DNA of 64,000 bases, taken from RYN-230 sp963723595. Lineage in GTDB: Bacteria > Actinomycetota > Actinomycetes > Streptosporangiales > Streptosporangiaceae. This document shows positions 50,181-60,425 of this stretch, one piece after another. The position numbers and the translations under genes are program-made. The stretch lies in the NCBI GenBank assembly GCA_963723595.1, contig CAVRRQ010000002.1:806001-870000 (forward strand), in the 5' to 3' direction. A model generated the notes under the pieces. The model saw only the letters and a list, made by a program, of their open reading frames with translations. It had not been told where the DNA came from and searched no databases. The stretch's first letter is position 1, and each line of letters begins with the position of its first letter.

Positions 50181-53100
50181 GTGGCCACCGAGGGGGGACC
50201 CAGGGCTTTTGGCCCACGTGACAAGGAGCCGGAACCGCCGGCGCCACCAGCACCAGCACCGGCACCGGCACCAGGGGGTGATCCTGAGCAGCCGGATCCC
50301 GGGCGGATCACCGCCCCGCCGGACTTCGGCCGGGAACTGACCCTCGCGCGGCAGCGCGTCGGGCTGACCGTCCGGGAGGTGGCCCGGGTGGTGGGCATCC
50401 CGGCCAGCACGGCGGGAGACTACTTCGCGGGCCGCCATCTGCCTCCGCCGAGCCAGCCCGGGCTGCTCCCGAGGATCCTCCGGGCCTGCGGCGTGACAGA
50501 TCAGGCCCAGCTCAGCGACTGGATGAGCGCTCTCAACCGGATCCGCCGCGGTCCCGGACGGCGGCCGGCCGCGACTTCCGCGCCCTACCGTGGCCTGGCC
50601 AGTTTCCAGGCTGAGGACGCCGCCTGGTTCTTCGGCCGGGAGGACCTGACCGGCCGCCTGGTCAGGCTGGCCACCGCGGCCGCCGCGCCCGGGGTCCCGC
50701 TGACCGTGGTCGGGCCGTCCGGCTCCGGTAAGTCGTCCTTGCTGCGAGCCGGGCTGATCCCGTCGCTGCCGGACTCGCCCGCGCGCAGATTAGCGGTCTT
50801 CACCCCGGGTGCCACGCCCCTTCGCGAGCTGGCCCGGCAGCTGGCCAGGCTGGCCCGGGCCGCCCCGGACCAGGGGGTGCCCCCGGACAGCAGCCGCATC
50901 GAGGCGGCCCTGCGCGAAGACCCGGGCGAGGCGCCCCGGGTCCTCCCCGGCCGCGACGAGCCGGGCGAGGCCCTCCGGCTGATCCCCGGCGGCAGCGAGC
51001 CCGGCGAGGGGTCCGGTATCCCGGGCGCCGGGGACCCTGGGCTCCTCATCGTCGTGGATCAGTTTGAGGAAATATTTACCGCCTGCCGGGACGAGGTGGA
51101 GCAGCATCGCTTTATCACGGCGATCTGCGCGCTGGCCGGGCCGGCCGTCGTGGTGCTCGCCCTGCGGGCCGACTTCTACGATCGGGCGCTGCGGTACCCG
51201 GAGCTGGCCCGCGCCCTCCAGGAGCGCCAGGTCGTGGTGGTCCCGATGACCCGGCACGAGGTGCGCCGCGCCATCGTCGAGCCTGCCCGCATGGCCCGCC
51301 TGGACGTGGCCGACGGCCTGGTCGAGCTGCTGCTGCGGGACCTCGCGCCGCACTCCCCCGAGGGCAGCCCGCCGGGGGCCGGGCACGAGGCCGGAGCGCT
51401 GCCGCTGCTGTCCCACGCCCTGCTCACCACCTGGTCACGCAGCCACGAAGGCCGGCTCACCGTGGCTGATTACCAGGCCAGCGGCGGCATCCGGCACGCG
51501 ATCGCGCGGACCGCCGATCAGGTGTACGGGTCCCTCGATGAGCAGCAGCGGGAAATCGCCCGGCGGCTTTTCCTGCGCCTGGTGTACGTGGCCGACGACG
51601 CACCGGAAACGCGCAGCTCGGTGCGGCTGGCCGAGCTGCGCGACTGGCCGGGGGACAGCGCGTCCCCTGGGGAGGTACTCGACCGGTTCGTCGCGGAACG
51701 GCTGATCACCGTGGACGCGGACACGGCGCAGATTACCCACGAGGCCCTGCTCACCGCCTGGCCGCTGCTGCGCACCTGGATCGACGCCGACCGGGAAGGC
51801 CTGCGGGTCCGGCGGCGGCTCAGCGACTCCGCCCGGGCCTGGGACGAGGCCGGGCGGGAGCCCGCGGCCCTGCTCCGCGGCGGCCAGCTGGCCCTGGCCC
51901 GGGACTGGGCCGCTGACCCGGTCAACCGGGACAGCCTGGGCACGCTGACCCGGGCGTTCGTGGACGCGGGCCTGGTGGCGGAACGGCTGGAACAGGCGGT
52001 GGAGCGGAACCGCACGCTGCGGCTGCGCCGCCTGGTCGCGGCGCTGACCGTCCTGGTCATCGTGACCGTCGCCCTGGCCGCCTACGCGTTCCAGCAGCGC
52101 CACGCGGCGACGGCCGCGCGAAACACGGCGACGGCCGAGAGGGACACGGCCCAGTCGCGCGAGGTGGCCGTCGAAGCCGACCAGGTGCGTGGGCAGAGCG
52201 CCGGGCTGGCGGCCCAGCTCAGTCTGGCCGCGTACCGGATCGCGCCGACCGCCGCCGCGCGGGCCAGCCTGCTCGAGTCGTCCGGCAGCCCGGCGGCGGC
52301 CCGGCTGATCGACTCGGCCGGGCTGGTGGAGGCGGTCAGCCTCAGCCCCGATCATCGTGTGCTCGCGGTGGCCGGCGCGGACGGCACGCTCCGGCTGTGG
52401 GACGTGGCCCGGCCCGGTCACCCGGTGGCGATGGGCGGCACGCTGCTGGCCGTGAACCGGAAGGAACCGCTGTACGCGGTGGCGTTCAGCCCGGACGGCA
52501 GCCTCCTCGCCGCCGCGGGCGCCGGGCAGACTGTGATGCTCTGGGATACCCGGAACCCGGCTCGTCCCATCCGGTCCGGGGCGTCCCTCACCGGGCAGGC
52601 GGGCACCGTGTACTCGCTGGCCTTCAGCGCCCGCCGGTCGCTCCTGGCCGCGGGCAGCTACGATCACACGGTCCGGATCTGGAGCGTGGCGGATCCAGCG
52701 CACCCGGCCGTGGTCGGCCAGCCGCTGGGCGGCCCAGCGGGCTCCGTGCAGTCGGTCGCGTTCAGCCCGGACGGCTCCGTGCTCGCGGCGGGCAGCGCGG
52801 ACAAGACCGTCCGGCTGTGGGACGTGTCCGACCCAGCGCGCCCTGTGGTGCTGGGACACCCGCTGACCGGGCCTTCCCTGCAGGTCGAACTCGGTGGCGT
52901 TCAGCCCGGACGGGCGGACCCTGGCCGCCGGGAGCCAGGACAAGAAGGTCTGGCTGTGGAATGTGTCCAGGCCGGCCCGGCCCGCCCGGGAGGGCACGCT
53001 GACCGGCGCCACCGACTGGGTGAACGCGGTCGCGTTCAGCCCGGACGGGCGCAGCCTGGCCGAGGGCAGCAGCGACGCCCGGGTGCTGGTCTGGAACCTG

Positions 53101-54258
53101 GCCACCCGGACGCTGGCCGCCATCATGCCCCAGCCGCAGCCGGTCACCTCGCTGGCCTGGGACGGCACCGGCCGGCTGGTGGCCGGTGATGCGGACGGCC
53201 TGGTCCGCGTGTGGTCGCTGCCCACCCCGGTGCTGCGCACGGGCGGCCCGGCGTACAGCGTCGCGTACAGCCACGACGGCCAGCTGCTGGCGGAGGGCGG
53301 TTCCGATCTCCAGCTGTGGGATCCGATGACCCGCACCCTGCTGGCCACGGCCACGGTGCCCGGCCCGGCGGCCACGGCGGTCAACCCGGTGGCCTTCTCC
53401 CCCGCCCGGACCACCCTGGCGGCCGGGTACACCGACGGGAAGATGCAGGTCTGGGGGATCACCGGCGGCCGGTCGCTGGCTCCGCTGAGCCAGCCAGTGC
53501 TGGCCTCCACGAAAGGCATGGTCGAATCGGCCACGTTCAGCCCGGACGGCAGGCTGCTGGCCACCAGCGGCGACGACGGGACCGTCCGGCTGTGGAACGT
53601 CACCGACCCGGCGCATCCCCGGCCGCTGGCCACGGTGCACGACTCGGGCACCTACGTGTTCTCGGTGGCGTTCAGCCCGGACGGCCGCACGCTCGCGGCG
53701 GCGAGCGCGGACGACCTCACCGGCCTGTGGAACATCAGCGAGCCTGCCCATCCCACGAGGATCGGGAAGCCGCTGGCGGGCTTCGCGAGCTACGCCATCT
53801 CCGTCGCCTTCAGTCCGGACGGCCGCACCCTGGCCGTCGGGAGCGCCGACAAGACCGTGCGGCTATGGAACGTCACCGACCTGGCCCGCCCGGTCCGGCT
53901 CGGCCGCCCGCTCACCGGTCCGGGTGGGTACGTCTACTCGGTGGCCTTCAGCCCGGACGGTCAGACCCTGGCCAGCGGGGCGACCGATGGCACCGTGTGG
54001 CTGTGGCATGTCAGCGACCCGGCCCGGCCCCGCCTCGAAGCCGCGCTGACCGGCCCGGCGCAGCAGGTGTGGGCGGTGGCCTTCGCGCCCGGCGGGGCCA
54101 CCCTGGCGGCGGCCAGCAACGACGGCACGGTCCGGCTCTGGGACACCCAGGCCCGGGCGGCCGCCAGGGGGGTGTGCGCTACCGCGGGCCAGCCCATCAC
54201 CAGGGCCGAGTGGGGCGACTACGTCCCCGGGCGCCGGTACGCGCCGCCCTGTGGTTAA
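50181..54258 (+). CDS. HTH-nSTAND1 NTPase with C-terminal WD40 propeller(s), one-base frameshift
   Basis: About 1,358 residues if corrected. An N-terminal Pro/Ala spacer precedes a Cro/XRE-like HTH (RELTLARQRVGLTVREVARVVGIPASTAGDYF). An nSTAND1 module follows: YRGLASFQAEDAAWFFGRED, Walker A GPSGSGKSS, Walker B LLIVVDQFEEIFT, and ALPLLSHALLTTW. A single TM helix near residue 620 (LVAALTVLVIVTVALAAYAF) separates it from at least 13 WD40 blades with VAFSPDGRTLAAGS and VRLWD repeats. One base is extra near 52887 (VNSVAFSPDG is restored if it is removed). GTG 50181 is chosen because GAGGGGGG is five bases upstream; ATG 50118 is an alternative. Confidence 0.88.
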
Positions 54259-54289
54259 CGGCGGCGCGGTGCAAGGCGCTGTGGTGAGT

Positions 54290-54424
54290 GGCGGCGCGGT
54301 GAGTGGCGGCGCGGTGAATGGCGGCGCGGTGAATGGCGGCGCCGGTGAAAAGGCGGCGCGGTGAAGGGGCTGCGGCTAGCGCCGCGCAGGCGCGGTGAAG
54401 GGGCTATGGCTAGCGCCGCGCAGG
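54290..54424 (+). repeat. Minisatellite and 34-bp direct repeat at the end of the PucR gene
   Basis: About five copies of a 15-bp unit GGCGGCGCGGTGAAT (54290-54366) are followed by two 34-bp copies (54357-54390 and 54391-54424) that differ at two bases. The second 34-bp copy contains the stop codon and last codons of the PucR gene; the first is a duplicate of that gene end. It lies between convergent genes. Confidence 0.88.
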
Positions 54425-55711
54425 CGCGGCCCCCGCCCTCAGCAGCTCGCGGGTCCGCAACGCCACCTCGAGCTCGAACCGGGCCCCCGGCTCGGCCAGG
54501 ACCGGCCCGAACAGCTCCTGGATCTGGCGCAGGCGGTAGCGGACCGTCTGCGGGTGCACATGCAGCTGGCCCGCGGCCAGCCGGGCGTTGCCCGCGTTCT
54601 GCAGCCAGGCCAGCAGCGTCTCGGCCATCACGTCCTGCTGCACGGGCCGGAGCCGGGCGAGCGGGGCGAGCTGGACGGCGCTGAGCACCCGGCCCAGCTC
54701 CTCGTCCGCGGACAGCAGCAGCGTGGCCAGATGCTCCTCGCACCGGATCAGCCCCCGGCCGCCGGCCATCCCCCGGCCACCGTTCACCCCCAGGCCACCG
54801 GCCACCCTCCGCCCGGCGGTCATCTCGCGCCCCGTGGCCACGGCCCCGCGGCGGGCCAGGGCCAGCATCTGCCGCGCCCAGCGCAGGGAGCTGGCCGCCC
54901 GCGCGAGCGGGACCGCGGGCCCCAGGGCCCCGGTCCACCCGCGCAGGCCGCGCTCGATCACCTCGGCCCGGCCCGGGCCGTCGGGGTCCGGCACCAGGAG
55001 GCACGGATCCTGGCGCGCCACGTCAACCAGGACGTCCGGCGGCTGCGCGGGCAGCGGGCCGAAATGATCCTGGCTGCGATCTTCCAGGGCCACCACCGCC
55101 ACCCGGCGCGGCAGCGCCCACCCGGCCGCGCGGGCCAGATCCGCGACCGCCTCCCGGGAGACCGGCGGGTCGGTGACGATCAGGTCGAGGAGCCGCCGGC
55201 GGCGCCGGTCCAGCTCCCCCGCCACCTCCGTGCTGGCGCGGGTGAAGCCTTCCGAGCAGGCCGCCGCCAGCTCGTCCAGGTACAGGAACAGGGCCTCGCC
55301 CACCGGTCCGATGACCTCGATGCTCAGCCTGCCCCGGTCCGCCTGCTCGCACAGCATGCGCCAGGTGACCCGGGCCCCGAGGCGCAGCGCCGACTGGAGC
55401 GGCTCGAGACTGCGCCCCTCGGCCGCCTCGATCCGGCCGATGTCCCGGAACAGCTGCGTGGTGGCCTCGCGCGAGGTGCCCGGATCGGCGATCTGCAGCA
55501 CGAATTGCTGCACGGCCTGGTGCACAGCGCGGCGGACCGTGCTGGTGTAGGTGTCGTCGTTCGGCCGGGCGTACTCCGGCACTTCCCGCTGGATCGCATC
55601 GATCACTTCTTCTGCGGCGCGGCCCAGCTCTGGGCGCATCACGTCCGCGACCCGTGGGGGCACTGCAGGCCACACGCCGTGGGGAGACACCGTGCCGTTC
55701 GCTTGCCGCAC
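54410..55711 (-). CDS. PucR/CdaR-type transcriptional regulator
   Basis: 433 residues. The C-terminal PucR HTH is clear: LLAWLQNAGNARLAAGQLHVHPQTVRYRLRQIQELFG. The middle has a GGDEF-like RRVAVVALEDRS region. The N-terminal ~170 residues are the RsbRD-like sensory domain (EVPEYARPNDDTYTSTVRRAVHQAVQQF, GARVTWRMLCEQADRG). A Gly/Arg-rich insert (VAGGLGVNGGRGMAGGRGL) with a 7-residue near-repeat lies before the last third. Ligand and targets unknown. Convergent with the nSTAND gene. Confidence 0.88.
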   Translation of the reverse strand: MRQANGTVSPHGVWPAVPPRVADVMRPELGRAAEEVIDAIQREVPEYARPNDDTYTSTVRRAVHQAVQQFVLQIADPGTSREATTQLFRDIGRIEAAEGRSLEPLQSALRLGARVTWRMLCEQADRGRLSIEVIGPVGEALFLYLDELAAACSEGFTRASTEVAGELDRRRRRLLDLIVTDPPVSREAVADLARAAGWALPRRVAVVALEDRSQDHFGPLPAQPPDVLVDVARQDPCLLVPDPDGPGRAEVIERGLRGWTGALGPAVPLARAASSLRWARQMLALARRGAVATGREMTAGRRVAGGLGVNGGRGMAGGRGLIRCEEHLATLLLSADEELGRVLSAVQLAPLARLRPVQQDVMAETLLAWLQNAGNARLAAGQLHVHPQTVRYRLRQIQELFGPVLAEPGARFELEVALRTRELLRAGAAPARR

Positions 55712-55934
55712 GCCTCATCACCAGCCCTGTTGACCCGAACGTACACGAGCCGGGCGGCCGGGTCTTTAGGGCGGAGCGAAGTCACCGGGCGCCTATTTGT
55801 CCCCCGCGGATAAACGGCTGGGCCGGCTGACTGTCATCGGTGAGCAGACGGGCCGTCGCGTCCGATGTTCAATCTGGGTGCCGGATACATCGGGGGCGAC
55901 CGGATTCCAGTCCCGCCGATCAACGGAGGCAACG

Positions 55935-56915
55935 ATGCCTTATCGCGCATTGACCCGCCGGATTATCGTGCTTATCACCGCCGTCCTCGCCGCACTGGCC
56001 GTGGGCCTGGGGCCGCCCCTGAGCGCCTCAGCAGCCACCGCCGGCACGGCCCCGCTGCCGGTCAACTACGACTTCGCCGCCGGGGCCGCGGCCACATTCA
56101 GCTCACCGGCCACTCCGCCGCCGGGAGCCAATAATTACTCCTGCCGGCCTACCGCCACCCATCCTTACCCGGTGATCCTGGTCCACGGGACGCTGGCCAA
56201 TATGAATGACAACTGGCAGGCCGCGTCGCCCATCCTGGTCAATCACGGGTACTGCGTCTTCGCGTTCAATTACGGCGGCAGCTCACCCAGCGCCGTCATC
56301 CAGGCCACCGGCGACATCGCGGTGTCCGCGCAGCAGCTGGCCGCGTTCGTCGGCCAGGTCCTGGCCGCGACCGGCGCCCCCAAAGTCGATCTCGTCGGCC
56401 ATTCCCAGGGTGGCATGATGCCGCGCTACTACATCAATGTCCTGGGCGGCGCGGCCAGGGTCGCGACGTTCGTGGCGCTGGCCCCGTCCAACTACGGGAC
56501 CACGCTGGACGGGCTGACCGCGCTGGGCCGCCAGCTCGGCCTCATCGTGCCCATCAACAGCGCCCTGAGCACGGTCTGCACCGCGTGCGTGGAGCAGGAG
56601 GAAGGCTCGGCGTTCCTGAAAGCGCTGAACGCCTCCCCCACCGTGGCCGGCGTGAACTACACCGTGATCGAATCCTGGGACGACGAGGTGGTCACGCCGT
56701 ACACGAACGCGTTCCTGCCGGCCGCCCCGAACGTCACCAACATCACCGTCAACCGGCAGTGCGCGCTGGACTCCTCCGATCATCTCGAGATCGCCGCCGA
56801 CCCGGTGGCCATGGCCGACATGCTCAACGCCCTCGACCCGGCCCAGCCCGTCCGGGTGCCGTGCCTGGTCGTCCTGCCGGTCACCGGGCCCGTGGGTCCC
56901 GTGCCTGCCTTCTGA
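55935..56915 (+). CDS. Secreted lipase/esterase (alpha/beta hydrolase, lipase class 2)
   Basis: 326 residues. A signal peptide (RRIIVLITAVLAALAVGLGPPLSASAATA) is followed by PVILVHGTLANMNDNWQAASPIL (oxyanion HG), the nucleophile elbow DLVGHSQGGMMPRYY with Ser near residue 158, a catalytic Asp in ESWDDEVVTPYTNAF and His in SSDHLEIAADP. Four Cys residues (CTACVEQEE and others) suggest disulfides. ATG 55935 with GGAGG upstream. Extracellular lipid degradation. Confidence 0.92.
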   Translation: MPYRALTRRIIVLITAVLAALAVGLGPPLSASAATAGTAPLPVNYDFAAGAAATFSSPATPPPGANNYSCRPTATHPYPVILVHGTLANMNDNWQAASPILVNHGYCVFAFNYGGSSPSAVIQATGDIAVSAQQLAAFVGQVLAATGAPKVDLVGHSQGGMMPRYYINVLGGAARVATFVALAPSNYGTTLDGLTALGRQLGLIVPINSALSTVCTACVEQEEGSAFLKALNASPTVAGVNYTVIESWDDEVVTPYTNAFLPAAPNVTNITVNRQCALDSSDHLEIAADPVAMADMLNALDPAQPVRVPCLVVLPVTGPVGPVPAF

Positions 56916-56949
56916 GCCGCCCGCGCGCACGTCCTGGATACCCTGGTCC

Positions 56950-58695
56950 GTGCGCACCAACGACGAGGTCGCCGCGCTGCTCGCCGAGTACGCCGACCTG
57001 CTCGCGATCACCGGCGGCGACGCGTTCCGGATCAGGTCCTACGAGAAGGCCGCCCGCTCGGTCGGGGGCTACCCGCAGGACCTGGCCCGGGTCGATCCCG
57101 CCGAGCTGGACAAGATCCCGAACGTGGGCCGGGCCATCGCCGCCAAGATCCGCGACTACCTGGGCACCGGCCACATCCGCCAGCTGGAGGCGCTGCGCGC
57201 CACGGTGCCCGACGGGGTGCGCCGGCTGACCGGGGTGGCCGGACTGGGGCCGAAACGGGCCATGGTCCTGTACACCGAGCGCGGCATCGACTCCATCGAC
57301 GAGCTTGAAGCGGCGATCGCCGCGGGCCGGCTGGCGGGCCTGCCCGGCTTCGGCCCCAAGTCCGGGGAGAACCTGCTCCGCGGCATCGAGCTCATCCGCA
57401 GCTCCGCGGGCCGGATCCGGATCGACACCGCGATGGACCTGGCCACGGAGCTCATCGCCAGGCTGTCCGGGGTGCCCGGCTGTACCCGGTGCACGTACGC
57501 GGGCTCGCTGCGCCGGATGCGGGACACGATCGGCGACGTGGACATCCTGGCGGTGGCCGCGGACCCGGCCGCGCTGATGGCCGCCTTCCGGGAGCTGCCG
57601 CTGGCCGCCGAGGTGATCGCCAGCGGCGACGCGAAGACGTCGATCCGCACCGCCGACGGGATCCAGGCCGACCTGCGGGTCGTCCCGGAGGGCAGCTGGG
57701 GCGCGGCCCTGCTGTACTTCACCGGGTCGCAGGCGCACAACATCCGGCTCCGCGAGATGGCCATCCACCGCGGGCAGAAGCTGTCGGAGTACGGCCTGTT
57801 CGACGCGGGCACCGGCCCGGGGAGCGGGGCGCTGCTCGCCGCCGCAACCGAGGAGGAGGTGTACCAGGCGCTGGGGCTGCCGTGGATCGCGCCGCCGCTG
57901 CGCGAGGACAGCGGCGAGATCGAGGCCGCGCAGCGCGGCGAGCTGCCGGTGCTGGTCACCGAGGCGGACCTGCGCGGCGACCTGCACACCCACACCGACC
58001 TGACCGACGGCGTCGCGCCGCTGACGGACATGCTGGAGGCCGCGGCGGCCCGCGGCTACGCCTACTACGCGGTCACCGACCATGCCCCCGACCTGGTCAT
58101 GCAGCGGATGACCGACGAGAAGATGCTGGCCCAGCGGGCCGAGGTGCGCCGCCTGGACGGCCAGGCCGGCGGGATGCGGCTGCTGCACGGCACCGAGCTG
58201 AATATCGGCCCGGACGGCGAGGTGGACTGGCCGGCGGAGTTCCTCGCGGGCTTCGACCTGTGCGTGGCCTCGGTGCACTCGCACTTCACCCAGCCGCGCG
58301 AGGAGATGACCCGGCGGATGCTGCGGGCCATCGAGAACCCGTACGTGGCGATCCTCGGCCATCCCACCACCCGGAAGATCGGCCGGCGCGCGCCGGTGGA
58401 CGCCGACCTCGACGCGGTGTACGAGGCGTGCGCGCGCACCGGCACCGCGATCGAGATCGACGCGTACCCGGACCGGCTGGACCTGTCCGCCGAGCATGTC
58501 CGGCTGGCCCGCCGGCACGGCGCGGTGTTCAGCATCGACAGCGACGCGCACGCGGTCGGCCACCTGGACGTGATGCGCTACGGGGTCGGCACCGCACAGC
58601 GCGGCTGGCTCGGCCCGGACGAGGTGATCAACACCTGGTCGCTGGACCGGCTGACCGCGTTCCTGAACGCCAAGCGGACGCGGGCCCTAGCGTGA
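56950..58695 (+). CDS. polX: PolX-family DNA polymerase/3'-5' exonuclease (PHP domain)
   Basis: 581 residues. Helix-hairpin-helix and polymerase beta-like parts: NDEVAALLAEYADLLAITGGDAFRIRSYEKAARSV, DLARVDPAELDKIPNVGRAIAAKI, GLGPKRAM, YAGSLRRMRDTIGDVDILAV (metal Asp pair) and SIRTADGIQADLRVV. The C-terminal PHP phosphoesterase: DLRGDLHTHTDLTDGV, YYAVTDHAPDL, SVHSHFTQPREEM, ILGHPTTR and SIDSDAHAVGHLD, all metal ligands present. Gap-filling repair polymerase with nuclease. Converges on the ABC ATPase gene with a 9-bp overlap. Confidence 0.95.
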   Translation: MRTNDEVAALLAEYADLLAITGGDAFRIRSYEKAARSVGGYPQDLARVDPAELDKIPNVGRAIAAKIRDYLGTGHIRQLEALRATVPDGVRRLTGVAGLGPKRAMVLYTERGIDSIDELEAAIAAGRLAGLPGFGPKSGENLLRGIELIRSSAGRIRIDTAMDLATELIARLSGVPGCTRCTYAGSLRRMRDTIGDVDILAVAADPAALMAAFRELPLAAEVIASGDAKTSIRTADGIQADLRVVPEGSWGAALLYFTGSQAHNIRLREMAIHRGQKLSEYGLFDAGTGPGSGALLAAATEEEVYQALGLPWIAPPLREDSGEIEAAQRGELPVLVTEADLRGDLHTHTDLTDGVAPLTDMLEAAAARGYAYYAVTDHAPDLVMQRMTDEKMLAQRAEVRRLDGQAGGMRLLHGTELNIGPDGEVDWPAEFLAGFDLCVASVHSHFTQPREEMTRRMLRAIENPYVAILGHPTTRKIGRRAPVDADLDAVYEACARTGTAIEIDAYPDRLDLSAEHVRLARRHGAVFSIDSDAHAVGHLDVMRYGVGTAQRGWLGPDEVINTWSLDRLTAFLNAKRTRALA

Positions 58696-59562
58696 TCGCG
58701 GCCCGGCCCCCGGCGGGCCGGCCCCCGGCGGCCCGGTGGCCGGCTCAGCGGTCTTCCCGGCCGCCGGGTCCTCCTGCCCGCGGACCAGGCGGCCGACCGA
58801 CGCGCGCAGGTGCACGAAGGCCGGGAGTTCCCGGGTGCTGATCTGGTCCCGCGGCGCCGGCAGGTCCACCGGCAGGTCGGCGCGGACCCGGCCAGGCCCG
58901 CGGGTGAGCACCACGACCCGGTCCCCGACGTACACGCTCTCGTCGATGTCGTGCGTGACCAGCAGGATCGTGATGTCCCGCTCCCGGCGCACGGCCAGGA
59001 TCAGGTCCTCCAGGTCCTCGCGGGTCTGCGCATCGACCGACCCGAACGGCTCGTCCATGAGCAGCAGTACCGGGTCGCAGGCCAGCGCGCGGGCGATGGC
59101 CACCCGCTGCTGCATCCCGCCGGACAGCTGCCACGGGTAGCGCGCCCCCGCGCCGGCCAGCCCGACGGTCTCCAGCGCCCGCGCCGCCACCTCCCGCCGC
59201 TCCGCACGCGCCGTCCGGCCGGACCGCCCACCGCTTTTTTTCCGCAACGGAAGACCGACGTTCTCCTGGACACTCAGCCACGGCAGGAGGGACCGGCTGT
59301 AATCCTGGAACACCACCGCCAGCCCGTCGGGGACCCGGTCCACCCGGGCCCCGCCCAGGACCACGGCACCGGACGCCGGGGTGATCAGCCCGGCCACGCA
59401 GCGCAGCAGGGTGGACTTGCCGCACCCGGACGGGCCCACGATGCTGACCAGCTCGCCGTCGGCGACCCGGAGCGAGACCTTGTCCAGGGCCAGCTGACCG
59501 GCCTCGCCATGCCCCGGCTCGCGCTCGCCGTACCAGTGAGTCAGGTCGTTGATCTCTAGCAT
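58687..59562 (-). CDS. ABC importer ATP-binding protein (SsuB/TauB/NrtD type)
   Basis: 291 residues. Walker A GPSGCGKST, Q-loop VFQDYSRSLLPWLSVQENV, signature LSGGMQQRVAIARAL, Walker B LLLMDEPFGSVDAQTRE, H-loop LVTHDIDESVYVGDRVVVL. The LLPWLSVQENV tract is typical of nitrate/sulfonate/taurine ATPases. A Pro/Gly-rich tail ends the protein. ATG 59562 has GGGAGCGG upstream; ATG 59580 overlaps the permease stop (TAATG) and adds six residues. Last gene of the four-gene importer operon. Confidence 0.92.
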   Translation of the reverse strand: MLEINDLTHWYGEREPGHGEAGQLALDKVSLRVADGELVSIVGPSGCGKSTLLRCVAGLITPASGAVVLGGARVDRVPDGLAVVFQDYSRSLLPWLSVQENVGLPLRKKSGGRSGRTARAERREVAARALETVGLAGAGARYPWQLSGGMQQRVAIARALACDPVLLLMDEPFGSVDAQTREDLEDLILAVRRERDITILLVTHDIDESVYVGDRVVVLTRGPGRVRADLPVDLPAPRDQISTRELPAFVHLRASVGRLVRGQEDPAAGKTAEPATGPPGAGPPGAGPRSR

Positions 59563-59579
59563 GCCGCTCCCGGCTCCCA

Positions 59580-60425
59580 TTAGTTTCCGTGCTGGCGGGC
59601 ACCGCGGTGCCAGGCCAGCACCCGGTGCTCCGCGGCCAGTTCCAGCGCGTTGAGCAGGTTCCCGAGGATGGCGATGAGCACGAGGGTGGCCCAGACCCAG
59701 GTCATGTCGAAGGAGCTCTCGGCGTTGTTCATCTCGTAGCCGATGCCGCTGCTGCTCCCGGCGAGCTCGGCGAACACCATCAGGATGAGGGCCAGGGCGA
59801 TGCTCAGCCGCAGCCCGGCGAAGAATTTGGGCAGGGCGGCGGGGATGATCAGCCGGACCAGCCGCTGCCTGGCCGGCAGCCGGAACGCCCGGGCCGTCTC
59901 CACCTGGACCGGGTCGAGGTACCTCGCCCCGTCCGCGGTGTTCAGCAGGATCGGCCAGATGGTCCCGAACACGATCGTGGCCACCTCCATCTGGGTGCCG
60001 ATCCGGAACAGGGCGATGAACACCGGGACCAGGGTCACCGCGGGGAGCGCCCGGGCGAACTGGAGCAGCGGGTCAAGGACCCGGACCGCGGCCGCTGAGC
60101 GGCCCAGGACCAGGCCGAGTGCGCCGCCCGCCACCGCCGCGATGGCCAGCCCGGCCAGCACCCGGGCCAGGCTGGGCAGGATGTTCGTGATCGCGTCGTG
60201 GGTGAGGAACAGGTGGGTGACCGGGCCGGAGAACCACAAGTGGTACATCCGGGCCGCGATCTGCGACGGGGGCGGGAAGAAGCTGCTGGGGCGGGCCTGG
60301 GTCCACAGCTCCCAGAGGCCCACCACGACCGCCAGCACGATCCAGCGGCGCAGCGGGACGAGCCAGCGCCAGGAGAACCACCCCCGCCCGCGCCGCGGCG
60401 CCGCCGCGGCCCCGGACCTGCTCAC
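59580..60425 (-). CDS. ABC importer permease (SsuC/TauC type), second copy
   Basis: 281 residues, about six TM helices; RRWIVLAVVVGLWELW, PSLARVLAGLAIAAVAGGALGLVLG, ALPAVTLVPVFIALFRIG and the EAA-type loop ETARAFRLPARQRLVRLIIPAALPKFFAGLRLS. The start GTG overlaps the previous permease stop (GTGA). Two permeases suggest a heterodimeric pore. Confidence 0.92.
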   Translation of the reverse strand: MSRSGAAAAPRRGRGWFSWRWLVPLRRWIVLAVVVGLWELWTQARPSSFFPPPSQIAARMYHLWFSGPVTHLFLTHDAITNILPSLARVLAGLAIAAVAGGALGLVLGRSAAAVRVLDPLLQFARALPAVTLVPVFIALFRIGTQMEVATIVFGTIWPILLNTADGARYLDPVQVETARAFRLPARQRLVRLIIPAALPKFFAGLRLSIALALILMVFAELAGSSSGIGYEMNNAESSFDMTWVWATLVLIAILGNLLNALELAAEHRVLAWHRGARQHGN

